Source: Ancylobacter sp. SL191 (GTDB lineage Bacteria > Pseudomonadota > Alphaproteobacteria > Rhizobiales > Xanthobacteraceae). From it: DNA of 64,000 bases. This document shows positions 9,641 through 18,369 of the stretch, piece by piece; within the stretch, counting starts at the first letter, position 1; every line of letters starts with the position of its first letter. The translations under genes were made by a program, and so were the position numbers. The DNA is taken from NCBI RefSeq assembly GCF_026625645.1, contig NZ_CP113056.1:3075001-3139000 (forward strand), written 5' to 3'. Under the pieces are notes generated by a model. It was not told the DNA's origin. It did no database searches and saw only the letters and a program-made list of their open reading frames with translations.

Positions 9641-10732
9641 ATGTCCCAGATGCCGGTCCGCGCGCAGGCCCGCACTCCGGTCTCGCTCGCCAATCGCCTG
9701 ACGCTGGACGGGCTTCGCCACGCCTTTGGCGCCTCGGAATCGGTGCGCGGCATCTCGCTCACCGTCGAGCCCGGCGAGATCCTGTGCCTGCTCGGCCCGT
9801 CGGGCTGTGGAAAGACCACGCTGCTGCGCCTCATCGCCGGCATCGAGCGGCCGAGCGCCGGCCAGATCCTGCTCGACGGCAAGGTGGTGGCCGGTCCGGG
9901 CGTGTTCGTCCCGCCGGAAAAACGCAGCATTGGCCTTGTTTTTCAAGACTATGCGCTGTTCCCGCACCTCACCAACGAGCAGAACGTCGCCTTCGGTTTG
10001 CGGGCGCTCAGTGCGGGCGATGCGAGGGCGGAGGCGTTGCGGGCTTTGGCGCGGGTGCGGCTGGAGGCGCATGCGCAGGATTATCCGCATGCGCTGTCGG
10101 GCGGCGAGCAGCAGCGCGTGGCGCTGGCCCGTGCGCTTGTGCCACGCCCCGGCATTCTCCTTATGGACGAACCTTTCTCCGGGCTGGACAGTCGCCTGCG
10201 TGGCAGTGTGCGCGCGCAAACCCTTGCCGTGCTTAGGGAAGCGCGCGCGACCTGCATCATCGTCACGCATGACCCGGAGGAGGCGATGCGGCTCGGGGAC
10301 AGGATCGCGCTGATGCGCAAGGGCGAAATCGTCCAGCTCGGCACGCCCGAAGAACTCTACCGCCACCCGGCGGATCTGTCCGCCGCGCGCTTCTTCAGCG
10401 AGGTTAATGAGGTGAACAGTGTGGCCAGTCAGGGCAAGATTCACACGCCCTTCGGCGACTACCCGGCACCCGGCCTCGCCGAGGGCAGTCCGGCCGTCGC
10501 GGCCATCCGCCCGCAGGGGGTCGATCTGCGCGCGCCCGGCACCGGGGTGCCCGGCCGGGTGATCAACCACCGATTCCTCGGCGAGCTCGATCTCTATGAG
10601 GTCGCGGTCGAGGGCCTCGATACCCCTTTGGTCGCACGCCGCCGCCCGGTTGCCGGATTGCACCGTGGCCATGACGTAGGCGTGCACATCGACGCGGCTG
10701 AAGTTCTTGTCTTCGCCGCAACCGGGCCCTAG
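9641..10732 (+). CDS. orphan ABC transporter ATP-binding protein (FbpC/PotA-like)
   Basis: This 363-residue importer-type ATPase has Walker A GPSGCGKT at 52-59, a Q-loop in VFQDYALFP, the signature LSGGEQQR, Walker B ILLMDEP and the H-loop in VTHDPEEA. A C-terminal TOBE-like regulatory domain follows from about residue 250. The closest families by eye are iron(III), spermidine or sulfate importer ATPases. No permease or substrate-binding protein gene lies next to it. Instead it is sandwiched between scpB and tatABC. It must work with subunits encoded elsewhere or have acquired another role; the substrate cannot be inferred. Confidence 0.88.
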   Translation: MSQMPVRAQARTPVSLANRLTLDGLRHAFGASESVRGISLTVEPGEILCLLGPSGCGKTTLLRLIAGIERPSAGQILLDGKVVAGPGVFVPPEKRSIGLVFQDYALFPHLTNEQNVAFGLRALSAGDARAEALRALARVRLEAHAQDYPHALSGGEQQRVALARALVPRPGILLMDEPFSGLDSRLRGSVRAQTLAVLREARATCIIVTHDPEEAMRLGDRIALMRKGEIVQLGTPEELYRHPADLSAARFFSEVNEVNSVASQGKIHTPFGDYPAPGLAEGSPAVAAIRPQGVDLRAPGTGVPGRVINHRFLGELDLYEVAVEGLDTPLVARRRPVAGLHRGHDVGVHIDAAEVLVFAATGP

Positions 10733-10798
10733 TGTCCGCTCACAATTGCGAAGCGTCGTCACCAGGGGCCGGCGGCGCCTCGGACAGGGAGTTGTAAA

Positions 10799-11023
10799 AT
10801 GGGTTCGCTGAGCATCTGGCATTGGATCATCGTGCTGGTCGTCGTGCTCCTCCTCTTCGGCCGCGGCAAGCTGTCGGAGCTGATGGGCGACGCCGCCAAG
10901 GGCATCAAGGCCTTCAAGAAGGGCATGTCGGACGACGACGAGACGCCCGCCAAGCCGGCCGAGCCGGTGCGTTCCCTCGACCACCAGTCGAGCGTTGAAG
11001 CCGAGCGGACCAAGGTCGGCTGA
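10799..11023 (+). CDS. tatA: twin-arginine translocase subunit TatA
   Basis: The 74-residue protein has one N-terminal membrane helix (about residues 6-22, [14 protein letters not shown]), the conserved FGRGKLSEL hinge and an amphipathic helix ([15 protein letters not shown]). A short acidic-to-basic tail follows. TatA oligomers form the size-variable pore for folded proteins. It heads a tatABC operon, with tatB 59 bases downstream. A purine-rich AGGGAG lies upstream of the ATG. The clear SerTrp-His N-terminus and the hinge separate it from TatB. Confidence 0.95.
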   Translation: MGSLSIWHWIIVLVVVLLLFGRGKLSELMGDAAKGIKAFKKGMSDDDETPAKPAEPVRSLDHQSSVEAERTKVG

Positions 11024-11082
11024 AGCCCGCTCGCGGGCGTTCTTGATCGGGGAGGGCCGCTGCGGCGGCCCCGGCTTGACAT

Positions 11083-11997
11083 ATGCTTGATATCGGCTGG
11101 TCCGAACTACTGGTGATCGGCGTCGTCGCTCTGGTCGTGATCGGGCCCAAGGAATTGCCGACTGTCCTGCGCAAGATAGGGCAGGGGGTCGGCAAGCTGC
11201 GCCGCATGGCCGGCGAGTTCCAGGGGCAGTTCAACGAGGCGCTGCGCGAGGCGGAGCTATCCGACCTCAAGGACAGCGTGAGCGGTCTGCGCAACGACCT
11301 CTCCGGTCTGGCCGACAATGCGCGCTCGACGCTGAGCAACGCCTTTCCGACCAATCCGCTGCAGGATCTCGATACCGAGATGAAGGCGACCTCGACCCCG
11401 GTCGAGCGCACGGACCTGCCGGCGGCCGACATCGAGGCGCAGCTTCCCGCGCCGAGCGAGCTGGAAACCCACGCCTTCGAGACCATCGAAGACGAGGTGC
11501 GCGCCGCGACGCAGAAGATGGAGCCTGCGGGGCCGGCCGGCGCTGCCGTTGCCGCCGCCGCGCCGGTGTCGGCTTCTGCCGCCCCGGCGACGGCGCAGCC
11601 ACCGGCGCCTGCCGCGGTGACGCCTGAGAAGGCCCCAACCACGGCGCCGGCCGCGCCGGCCTCCACGGTGGCCGACGCTCCGCCGCGCCCGGCGCTGCCC
11701 AAGCGGGCGACGCGCCGCAAGGCGGCTCCCGCCTCTGACGCTGCCGCCGATCCGGTGGTCGCGCCGGTTGCCGCCACGCCCAAGGAAATCGCCTCCAAGG
11801 AAATAGCCTCCACGGAAAGCGCGCCCAAGCGTGTCGCCAAGCCGCGTGTGCGCGCCAAAGCCGCCGAGGTTGTGGCCTCGACCGGTGAGCTGCCGCTTGA
11901 TACCCCGCCGGCCGCCGCCAAGGCGTCTCCCAAGCCCCGGTCTCGCGCCGCCAAGGCGCCGGCCGGTTCTACCGGCAATGAAGGGCCGGGCGCATGA
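11083..11997 (+). CDS. tatB: twin-arginine translocase subunit TatB
   Basis: The 304-residue protein has an N-terminal membrane helix with the TatB-type [19 protein letters not shown] start, the [10 protein letters not shown] hinge and a long amphipathic helix. A C-terminal half of about 170 residues is rich in Ala, Pro and Lys and probably disordered. TatB and TatC form the receptor for twin-arginine signal peptides. The tail contains the tandem repeat [10 protein letters not shown] and is much longer than in Escherichia coli. Long tails of this kind are, to my knowledge, common in Hyphomicrobiales. The gene overlaps tatC by four bases (ATGA). Confidence 0.95.
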   Translation: MLDIGWSELLVIGVVALVVIGPKELPTVLRKIGQGVGKLRRMAGEFQGQFNEALREAELSDLKDSVSGLRNDLSGLADNARSTLSNAFPTNPLQDLDTEMKATSTPVERTDLPAADIEAQLPAPSELETHAFETIEDEVRAATQKMEPAGPAGAAVAAAAPVSASAAPATAQPPAPAAVTPEKAPTTAPAAPASTVADAPPRPALPKRATRRKAAPASDAAADPVVAPVAATPKEIASKEIASTESAPKRVAKPRVRAKAAEVVASTGELPLDTPPAAAKASPKPRSRAAKAPAGSTGNEGPGA

Positions 11998-12788
11998 GCC
12001 AGGACGATATCGACGCCTCCAAGGCCCCGCTGATCGAGCATCTGATCGAGCTGCGCTCGCGGCTGATCAAGTCGCTGATCGCCTTTTTCATCGCCTTCTT
12101 CGCCTGCTTCATGCTGGGCAAGTTCATCTACAATATCCTGCTCTGGCCCTATGAGTTCGCGGCCGGCGGCACCGAGCATGTGAAGCTGATCTACACGGCG
12201 CCGCAGGAATTCCTGTTCACCCAGATCAAGCTCGGCATGTTCGGGGCGGCGTTCATCTCCTTCCCGGTGGTGGCGACGCAGATCTACATGTTCGTGGCGC
12301 CCGGCCTCTACAGCCACGAGAAGAACGCCTTCCGCCCCTATCTGGTGGCGACGCCGGTGTGCTTCCTGATCGGCGCGGCCTTCGTCTATTTCGTCGCCAT
12401 GCCCATGGCGATGACCTATTTCCTCTCCATGCAGCAGGCCGCCGGCCCCGGCACGCCGGAAATCTCCATGCTGCCGCAGGTGAGCGAATATCTCTCGCTC
12501 ATCATGACGCTGATTTTCGCCTTCGGCATTTGCTTCCAGCTGCCGGTGATCCTGACGCTGCTGGCGCAGATCGGCGTGGTCTCGTCCGATCAGCTGAAGA
12601 AGTTCCGCCGCTATGCGATTGTCGGCGTGTTCGTCGTCGCGGCGGTGCTGACCCCGCCCGACGTGGTCAGCCAGCTCGGCCTCGCTATCCCCACCCTGCT
12701 GCTCTACGAAATCTCGGTGATCCTCGTGCAGATGATCGAGAAGCGGCGCGCCGCGCGCGAGGCGGCGACCGAGGGCTCGGTGGCGTAA
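11994..12788 (+). CDS. tatC: twin-arginine translocase subunit TatC
   Basis: The 264-residue polytopic protein has six predicted membrane helices and is the signal-peptide receptor of the Tat system. The N-terminal [18 protein letters not shown] segment is the standard TatC signature. The first periplasmic loop, the [17 protein letters not shown] region and the closing [21 protein letters not shown] block are all conserved. The start overlaps the end of tatB. It ends the tat operon, and a large inverted repeat follows before serS. Confidence 0.96.
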   Translation: MSQDDIDASKAPLIEHLIELRSRLIKSLIAFFIAFFACFMLGKFIYNILLWPYEFAAGGTEHVKLIYTAPQEFLFTQIKLGMFGAAFISFPVVATQIYMFVAPGLYSHEKNAFRPYLVATPVCFLIGAAFVYFVAMPMAMTYFLSMQQAAGPGTPEISMLPQVSEYLSLIMTLIFAFGICFQLPVILTLLAQIGVVSSDQLKKFRRYAIVGVFVVAAVLTPPDVVSQLGLAIPTLLLYEISVILVQMIEKRRAAREAATEGSVA

Positions 12789-12804
12789 GGGGCGTCCCGC
12801 GCGT

Positions 12805-12900
12805 CGCGTTTGATCGGTGCCCGTGCGATCGCCGCCCTTGTCGGCGGCGCCGTCATTGGGTAGTCCCCTGCGGCACGGGCCACAGGGCCGATCAGACGCG
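12805..12900 (+). promoter_or_regulatory. large inverted repeat / structured leader before serS
   Basis: Between tatC and serS the DNA can fold into an extended hairpin. Outer arms CGCGT (12805-12809) and ACGCG (12896-12900) pair, then TGATCGG (12811-12817) with CCGATCA (12888-12894), then GCCCGTGC (12819-12826) with GCACGGGC (12873-12880). An inner GCCGCC/GGCGGC hairpin lies at about 12831-12848. Only 14 bases separate it from the serS ATG and 16 from the tatC stop. It could be a terminator without a T tract, an RNA leader or a repeat-element remnant. Confidence 0.6.
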
Positions 12901-12914
12901 AAAGCGAGACGTCC

Positions 12915-14318
12915 ATGCACGACATCAAATGGATTCGCGAGGAGCCCAAGGGCCTCGTGACCGCTCTCACCCGCCGGGGCACGCCCGAGAGCGAGGCGCA
13001 GGCGCTGGTGGACGGGCTGATCGCGCTCGACGAGCGCCGCCGCGCCGGCATCGTGAAGCTGGAAGAGCTTCAGGCCCGCCGCAACGCCGCCTCCAAGGAA
13101 ATCGGCGCCGCCAAGAAGGCGGGCGACACGGCCCGCGCCGACGCGCTGATGGCCGAGGTCGGCGCGCTGAAGACCGATATTCCCGCGCTGGAAGAGGATG
13201 TGAAGGCGGTCGAGGCCGAGCTTCACACGCAGCTCGCCGCCATTCCGAACGCGCCGCTCGACGTGGTGCCGGACGGCAAGGACGAGCACGACAATGTCGA
13301 GATCGACCGTGTCGGCGCGCCGCGCTCTTACGCCTTCACGCCGAAGCAGCATTTCGAGATCGGCGAGGCGCTCGGCCAGATGGATTTCGAGGCCGCCGCC
13401 AAGCTCTCCGGCGCGCGCTTTGTCGTGCTCAAGAGCCAGCTCGCCCGGCTGGAACGTGCCATCGGCCAGTTCTTCATCAACACCCATGTCGACGAGCACG
13501 GCCTCACCGAGGTCGCGCCGCCGGTGCTGGTGAAGGACGAGGCGATGTTCGGCACGGCGCAGCTGCCGAAGTTTCGCGAGGATCAGTTCTTAGTCGGAAC
13601 GGCACCCGGCCGCGACATGGGCGTTCGTCGTGCCCATAGCTTGGGGACAAAGGGGATAGACGAAGATACGGCAGCAGAGGAGGCTGCTGAGCTTGAACGG
13701 ATAGCAAGCCACTCCCTCTGGCTCATCCCCACTTCCGAAGTGCCGCTGACCAATCTCGTCGCGCAGTCCATCCTCTCCGAGGAAGAACTGCCGATGCGCC
13801 TTACCGCGCTCACCCCCTGCTTCCGTGCCGAGGCCGGCTCGGCGGGGCGCGATACGCGTGGCATGATCCGCCAGCACCAGTTCAACAAGGTGGAGATGGT
13901 CACCATCTGTACGCCCGAGACCTCGCTGGACGAGCAGGAACGGATCCTCGCCTGCGCGCAGGCCGTGCTGAAGAAGCTCGACCTGCCGCACCGCGTGGTG
14001 ACGCTCTGCACCGGCGACATGGGCTTCGCCTCGGCCCGCACCTTCGACATCGAGGTGTGGCTGCCCGGCCAGAACGCCTATCGCGAGATTTCCTCGGTCT
14101 CGACCTGCACCGACTTCCAGGCCCGCCGGATGAATGCGCGCTACCGGGCGAAGGACGCCAAGGCGCCGCGCTATGTCCACACGCTCAACGGCTCGGGCGT
14201 CGCGGTTGGCCGCGCGCTGGTGGCGATCCTCGAGACCTACCAGAACGAGGACGGCTCGGTGACCGTGCCGGACGTGCTGGTGCCCTATATGGGCGGGCTG
14301 ACGCGGATCGGCGGGTGA
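12915..14318 (+). CDS. serS: seryl-tRNA synthetase with an unusual internal insertion
   Basis: The class II synthetase charges tRNA-Ser and tRNA-Sec. It is 467 residues long, roughly 40 more than is usual. The N-terminal coiled-coil arm (about 30-108) and the catalytic core are intact: the TxE serine-binding loop in [10 protein letters not shown], motif 2 around [16 protein letters not shown] and HQFNKVE, and motif 3 [15 protein letters not shown]. An extra segment of about 38-42 residues (226-267) sits between LPKFREDQF and LWLIPTSEV, where other SerRS proteins have about six residues. Its DNA has rare TTA and ATA codons and lower GC than its surroundings. The frame is unbroken, so the enzyme is probably functional. 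Confidence 0.96.
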   Translation: MHDIKWIREEPKGLVTALTRRGTPESEAQALVDGLIALDERRRAGIVKLEELQARRNAASKEIGAAKKAGDTARADALMAEVGALKTDIPALEEDVKAVEAELHTQLAAIPNAPLDVVPDGKDEHDNVEIDRVGAPRSYAFTPKQHFEIGEALGQMDFEAAAKLSGARFVVLKSQLARLERAIGQFFINTHVDEHGLTEVAPPVLVKDEAMFGTAQLPKFREDQFLVGTAPGRDMGVRRAHSLGTKGIDEDTAAEEAAELERIASHSLWLIPTSEVPLTNLVAQSILSEEELPMRLTALTPCFRAEAGSAGRDTRGMIRQHQFNKVEMVTICTPETSLDEQERILACAQAVLKKLDLPHRVVTLCTGDMGFASARTFDIEVWLPGQNAYREISSVSTCTDFQARRMNARYRAKDAKAPRYVHTLNGSGVAVGRALVAILETYQNEDGSVTVPDVLVPYMGGLTRIGG

Positions 14319-14339
14319 GCGACGGCGGGTGACGAACAG

Positions 14340-14519
14340 CGTCATCCCGGACGGCCAAGGGCCTAAGCGTCATCCCGGACGGCCGAAGGCCGAGCCGGGA
14401 TCGCGTGACGCGGACCCGCCAGAGGGCCGTCATCCCCGGGCTTGGCCCGGGGATCCACGCCTTCTGATCGCAGGCGCCCGTGAAAGACGTGGATGGCCGG
14501 GACAAGCCCGGCCATGACG
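14340..14519. repeat. REPIN-like palindromic intergenic repeat cluster
   Basis: The serS-surE gap holds two copies of CGTCATCCCGGACGGCC (14340-14356 and 14368-14384). They are followed by two longer arms at 14428-14459 and 14488-14519. Each long arm is itself a hairpin (for example CCCCGGGC with GCCCGGGG). The second arm is the near-perfect reverse complement of the first, with paired changes that keep each hairpin intact. Arms begin or end with CGTCAT and ATCCACG. This type of element is, to my knowledge, widespread between genes in Hyphomicrobiales genomes. Confidence 0.8.
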
Positions 14520-14540
14520 GCGAGAGGAGTTGGAGGACCG

Positions 14541-15308
14541 ATGCGCATCCTGGTCACGAATGACGACGGCATCCATGCGCCGGGGCTCGAGGCCTGCGCC
14601 AACATTGCGCGGGCGCTCTCGGACGATGTGTGGATCGTCGCGCCGGAGACCGACCAGTCGGGTGTGTCGCATTCGCTCTCGCTCTCCGACCCGCTGCGGC
14701 TGCGGCAGATCGAGGAGAAGCGCTTCGCGGTGAAGGGCACGCCGACCGACTGCGTCATCATGGCGGTGCGCCACATCCTCAAGGACCACAAGCCGGACCT
14801 CGTGCTCTCCGGCGTCAATCGCGGGCAGAACGTCGCCGAGGATGTCGGCTATTCCGGCACGGTGGCGGGCGCCATGGAGGGCACGGTGCTCGGCATCCCC
14901 TCCGTCGCCCTGTCGCAGGCCTATGGCTTCGAGACCCGCAAGGCGCCGCCCTACACGGTCGCCGAGCATTTCGGGCCGGACGTGGTGCGCACGCTGCTGA
15001 AGGAGGGCATCCCGCCGGGCATCGTGGTCAATGTGAACTTCCCCAACCGCCCGGTGGGCGAGGTGAGGGGGGTAAAGGTCACCGCGCAGGGCCGGCGCAA
15101 CCAGGATCTGCTGCGCATCGACGAGCGGGCGGACGGGCGCGGCAATCCCTATTACTGGATCGCCTTCGAGAAGCGCATCTTCGAGACGGTGAACGGCTCG
15201 GACCTGCACGCGCTGGACGAGGGCTTCATTTCGGTGACGCCGCTGCGCTTCGACATGACCGACGAGCCGATGATGACGCAGCTCGCGCAGGTCTTCGCGC
15301 GGCCATGA
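14541..15308 (+). CDS. surE: 5'/3'-nucleotidase SurE
   Basis: The 255-residue SurE phosphatase removes phosphate from nucleoside monophosphates and is often linked to stationary-phase survival. The metal site is visible as NDDG at 7-10 (D8, D9) and in the SGVNRGQN segment, followed by DVGYSGTVAGAMEG. The start at 14541 (MRILVTNDDG) is the family-typical one; an upstream in-frame ATG at 14493 lies inside the repeat cluster and is rejected. A GAGGAG-type Shine-Dalgarno lies just upstream. It overlaps pcm by four bases, the common surE-pcm pairing. Confidence 0.96.
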   Translation: MRILVTNDDGIHAPGLEACANIARALSDDVWIVAPETDQSGVSHSLSLSDPLRLRQIEEKRFAVKGTPTDCVIMAVRHILKDHKPDLVLSGVNRGQNVAEDVGYSGTVAGAMEGTVLGIPSVALSQAYGFETRKAPPYTVAEHFGPDVVRTLLKEGIPPGIVVNVNFPNRPVGEVRGVKVTAQGRRNQDLLRIDERADGRGNPYYWIAFEKRIFETVNGSDLHALDEGFISVTPLRFDMTDEPMMTQLAQVFARP

Positions 15309-15958
15309 CGGAGGCGTCCGACGAGGCGCTGGAGCGGGCGCAGCTTCTCCTCGCGCTGCGCCAGCGCGGCATTCGCGACCGGGCGGTGATGAGCGCGCTG
15401 GAGCGCGTGCCGCGCGAGCGCTTCGTCGAGGCGGGCCTGCGCCCGCTCGCCTGGGCCGACCAGGCGCTGCCCATTGACTGCGGCCAGACCATCAGCCAGC
15501 CCGCCGTGGTGGCGCTGATGGCGCAGGCGCTCGACCTCGCCCCCGGCCATCGCGTGCTGGAGGTCGGCACCGGCTCGGGCTACGCGGCGGCGATCCTCGG
15601 CCATATCGTGCGCGAGGTGGTGAGCGTCGAGCGCTTCCGCACGCTGGCCGACGCGGCGGCGCGCCGGCTCGATTCGCTGGGGCTGTCCAATGTCGAGGTG
15701 GCCATCGCCGACGGGATGCGCGGCTATGGCGCCCGCGCGCCCTATGACCGCATCCTGCTGTCGGCGGCGGTGGAGGAAATCCCGGCGGCGATCCTCGAAC
15801 AACTGACCCCCGAGGGGGTGCTGGTCGCCCCCGTCGGCCCGCCGCACGATACCCAGATACTGCTGCGCCTTGCCCGAACGGCAGGCGGGCTGGAACGGCG
15901 CGAACTCGGCCATGTCCGCTTCGTGCCGATGCGGCCGGGAATCGCGACGGTGCTTTGA
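15305..15958 (+). CDS. pcm: protein-L-isoaspartate O-methyltransferase
   Basis: The 217-residue SAM-dependent methyltransferase repairs isoaspartyl residues in aged proteins. The SAM-binding loop LEVGTGSGY is at 85-93. The substrate-binding segment DQALPIDCGQTISQP at about 52-66 and the late motif GVLVAPVGP are clear. The ATG overlaps the surE stop (ATGA), so the two are translationally coupled. Pcm and SurE together form a damage or stationary-phase maintenance unit. Length is normal for the short bacterial form. Confidence 0.94.
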   Translation: MTEASDEALERAQLLLALRQRGIRDRAVMSALERVPRERFVEAGLRPLAWADQALPIDCGQTISQPAVVALMAQALDLAPGHRVLEVGTGSGYAAAILGHIVREVVSVERFRTLADAAARRLDSLGLSNVEVAIADGMRGYGARAPYDRILLSAAVEEIPAAILEQLTPEGVLVAPVGPPHDTQILLRLARTAGGLERRELGHVRFVPMRPGIATVL

Positions 15959-16072
15959 TCCTCCTGCCCCGAAAAGGCCGCGAAGGTTGCCGAACGCGCG
16001 GTGATTTAAGCCGACGTTTACCTATACGAGGTTTTAATCGACCTCACAGTTTTAGCGTTCGGGTGCGGTGAG

Positions 16073-17320
16073 ATGCGTAACTTTCTGACGACCTCCGGCA
16101 GCAGCTCCCTGGTACGGCTTTCGGTTGTCGCGCTTCTTGGTGGCACGGCTGCCGCCTGCAGCTCGGATACGGGTCGCTTCAACGATCCGAACGCCAGCCC
16201 GTTCGCCACAAGCGCCGGGGCGCCGAGCTACACCGGCTCGGTCGCCGCCGCTCCCACGGGGGTCGTGCAGCAGGCGCCGATGGGCGGTCCGATGGGGTCT
16301 CAGGTTGCGGCCGCCCCGCTCGCGTCGCCATCCGCGCCGCCCTATCCCGCGCCCTATGGCTCCACGTCGGCGCCGGCCTATCCCGCCCCCTACGGCGCTC
16401 CCCAGCAGCTTGCCAGCGCCGCCCCGAACTACCCGGTCGCCGCCGCCGCTCCGACCTCCTATCCCGCCGCCGCGCCCGTGCCGGCGACGCAGCCGCTCTA
16501 TGGCGCGCAGCCCCAGCAGCTGGCGCCGCAGGCCGCCGCGCCGCGCGCGCCGCAGATGGCCGCTGCCGGCGGCGGCAGCCATGTGGTGAAGCCCGGCGAG
16601 ACGCTGAGCTCCATCGCCCGCAATTACGGCGTGCCGCGCGGCACGCTCGCCGCCGCCAATGGGCTCGACATCAACGCGCAGGTGCAGATCGGCCGGACTC
16701 TGACCATTCCGGGCGCCGGTGCCGCTGCCGCCAACCCGGTCGCTGCCGCGCCCAAGCCCGCAACGACCCCCGTCGTTGCCGCCGCGCCGCAGCCGGTTGC
16801 CCCCGCGGCGCCCGCCGCACCCAAGCCCGCCGCCGTTGCCAGTGCGCCGGCGACCCCGGCGCCGGTCGCCGTCGAGAAGCCGCAGACCATCGCCGCGGTG
16901 AAGCCGGCCGAGACGCCGGACGACATGCGCACCAGCTCCGGTACGCAGTTCCGCTGGCCGGTCCGTGGCCGGGTGATCTCGACCTTCGGGCCGAAGCCCG
17001 GCGGGCAGCAGAATGAGGGCATCAACGTCTCGGTGCCGGAAGGCACGGCGGTCAAGGCCGCCGAGGACGGTGTTGTCGCCTATGCTGGCAGCGAGCTGAA
17101 GGGCTATGGCAACCTCGTGCTGATCAAGCACGCTGATGGCTACGTCACCGCCTACGCGCATAACAGCGAGCTGGAGGTGAAGAAGGGCGATACGGTCAAG
17201 CGCGGCCAGGTCATCGCCAAGGCCGGCCAGACCGGCAATGTGACCTCGCCGCAGGTGCATTTCGAGATCCGCAAGGGCTCGCAGCCGGTCGACCCGTCGC
17301 AGTATCTCGCCGGCCTCTGA
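16073..17320 (+). CDS. LysM/LytM-domain lipoprotein, NlpD/DipM-like amidase activator
   Basis: This 415-residue protein has a signal peptide and a lipobox ending at C29 (LGGTAAAC). A long Ala/Pro/Tyr-rich linker follows, with repeated YPAPYG units, then a LysM domain starting near residue 169 (HVVKPGETLSSIARNYG) and a C-terminal LytM/M23 domain (about 295-412). In active M23 peptidases the zinc site includes HxxxD. Here the equivalent residues read N314-E-G-I-N318, while the later HFEI is retained. The domain is therefore probably catalytically dead, as in NlpD, EnvC and DipM, which activate amidases at the septum. It follows pcm after 114 bases. Confidence 0.9.
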   Translation: MRNFLTTSGSSSLVRLSVVALLGGTAAACSSDTGRFNDPNASPFATSAGAPSYTGSVAAAPTGVVQQAPMGGPMGSQVAAAPLASPSAPPYPAPYGSTSAPAYPAPYGAPQQLASAAPNYPVAAAAPTSYPAAAPVPATQPLYGAQPQQLAPQAAAPRAPQMAAAGGGSHVVKPGETLSSIARNYGVPRGTLAAANGLDINAQVQIGRTLTIPGAGAAAANPVAAAPKPATTPVVAAAPQPVAPAAPAAPKPAAVASAPATPAPVAVEKPQTIAAVKPAETPDDMRTSSGTQFRWPVRGRVISTFGPKPGGQQNEGINVSVPEGTAVKAAEDGVVAYAGSELKGYGNLVLIKHADGYVTAYAHNSELEVKKGDTVKRGQVIAKAGQTGNVTSPQVHFEIRKGSQPVDPSQYLAGL

Positions 17321-17335
17321 GCCGCCGAGCCGTTC

Positions 17336-17358
17336 CGGCGGAGCGCTGCGCTCCGCCG
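17336..17358. terminator. GC-rich hairpin between convergent genes
   Basis: A perfect ten-base stem, CGGCGGAGCG with CGCTCCGCCG, closes a three-base loop (17336-17345 and 17349-17358) between the stop of the lipoprotein gene and the stop of the convergent DUF815 gene. Only a short TT follows on the plus strand, so it is a weak intrinsic terminator by sequence, but its position between convergent stops supports that role. Confidence 0.5.
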
Positions 17359-17395
17359 TTCCCCACCCGGCGTGACGTTTGGACCTCGGCGCCGG

Positions 17396-18307
17396 TCAGC
17401 GCGGGGCGGCTGGCGGTTCCGACAACGATACGCCCAGCCGTCCCGCGACATCCTGAACATATTGCCAGGCGGTGCGCCCCGAACGTGCGCCGCGCGTGGT
17501 CGCCCACTCCAGCGCCTCGGCCCGCAGCGTGTCGGCGTCGAGTGGCAGGGCGAAATGGGCGGCATAGCCTTCCACCATGGCCAGATAGTCGTCCTGGCTG
17601 CATTTGTGGAAGCCGAGCCACAGTCCGAAGCGGTCGGACAGCGACACCTTCTCCTCCACCGCCTCGCCCGGATTGATCGCCGTCGAGCGCTCATTCTCCA
17701 TCATGTCGCGCGGCAGAAGATGCCGGCGGTTGGAGGTGGCGTAGAACAGCACATTCTCCGGCCGCCCCTCGATGCCGCCTTCCAGCACCGCCTTGAGCGA
17801 CTTGTAGGAGGTGTCGTCGGCGTCGAAGGAGAGATCGTCGCAGAACACGACGAATCGGAACGGCGCCGGGCGCATGAGCGCCATCAGCGCGGGCAGGGAT
17901 TCGATATCCTCGCGATGGATCTCCACCAGCTTCAGCGGCGACTTGCCCTCGCTGGCCATCACCGCATTGACGCTGGCATGAGCGGCCTTGACCAGCGAGC
18001 TCTTGCCCATGCCGCGCGCGCCCCAGAGCAGGGCGTTGTTGGCGGGCAGGCCGCGGGCGAAGCGCAGCGTGTTGTCGAGGAGCTGCTCGCGCGTGCGCTC
18101 GATGCCCTTGAGCAGCGCCATCTCGACCCGGCTGACCTTCGGCACGGGGGCGGGATGCCTGGCGTCCGTCTGCCAGACAAAGGCGTCGGCGGCCTCGAAG
18201 TCGCCCCGCGCGGCCGGCACCGGGGCAAGGCGTTCCAGTGCCTCAGCGATGCGCACGAGCAGCGGGCCGAGATCGGGCGGGGCGGCGGCGTCGGAAGCGT
18301 GGGTCAT
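17396..18307 (-). CDS. DUF815 family AAA-type ATPase
   Basis: The 303-residue P-loop protein has Walker A GARGMGKSS at 96-104, a Walker B-like VVFCDDLSFD segment, and FYATSNRRHLLPRDMMEN, which is characteristic of DUF815 proteins. The function of the family is unknown; the fold resembles AAA+ regulators. The start at 18307 (MTHASDAAAPP) is preferred over an upstream one at 18466 that runs through a repeat-containing intergenic region. It is divergent from yajC. Divergence next to yajC-secDF is, as far as I recall, frequent in alphaproteobacteria, but no functional link is established. Confidence 0.88.
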   Translation of the reverse strand: MTHASDAAAPPDLGPLLVRIAEALERLAPVPAARGDFEAADAFVWQTDARHPAPVPKVSRVEMALLKGIERTREQLLDNTLRFARGLPANNALLWGARGMGKSSLVKAAHASVNAVMASEGKSPLKLVEIHREDIESLPALMALMRPAPFRFVVFCDDLSFDADDTSYKSLKAVLEGGIEGRPENVLFYATSNRRHLLPRDMMENERSTAINPGEAVEEKVSLSDRFGLWLGFHKCSQDDYLAMVEGYAAHFALPLDADTLRAEALEWATTRGARSGRTAWQYVQDVAGRLGVSLSEPPAAPR

Positions 18308-18369
18308 GGCGGGCTCCTTGTCCGCCCGGAATAGCCAGCCGGCCCGGCGAGGACAAGCGCGGGGCGCGG

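Noticed and set aside
12805..12914. A T-box riboswitch before serS
   Set aside because: There is no T-box sequence, specifier loop or antiterminator, and T-boxes are not expected in alphaproteobacteria. The structure is reported only as an inverted repeat.
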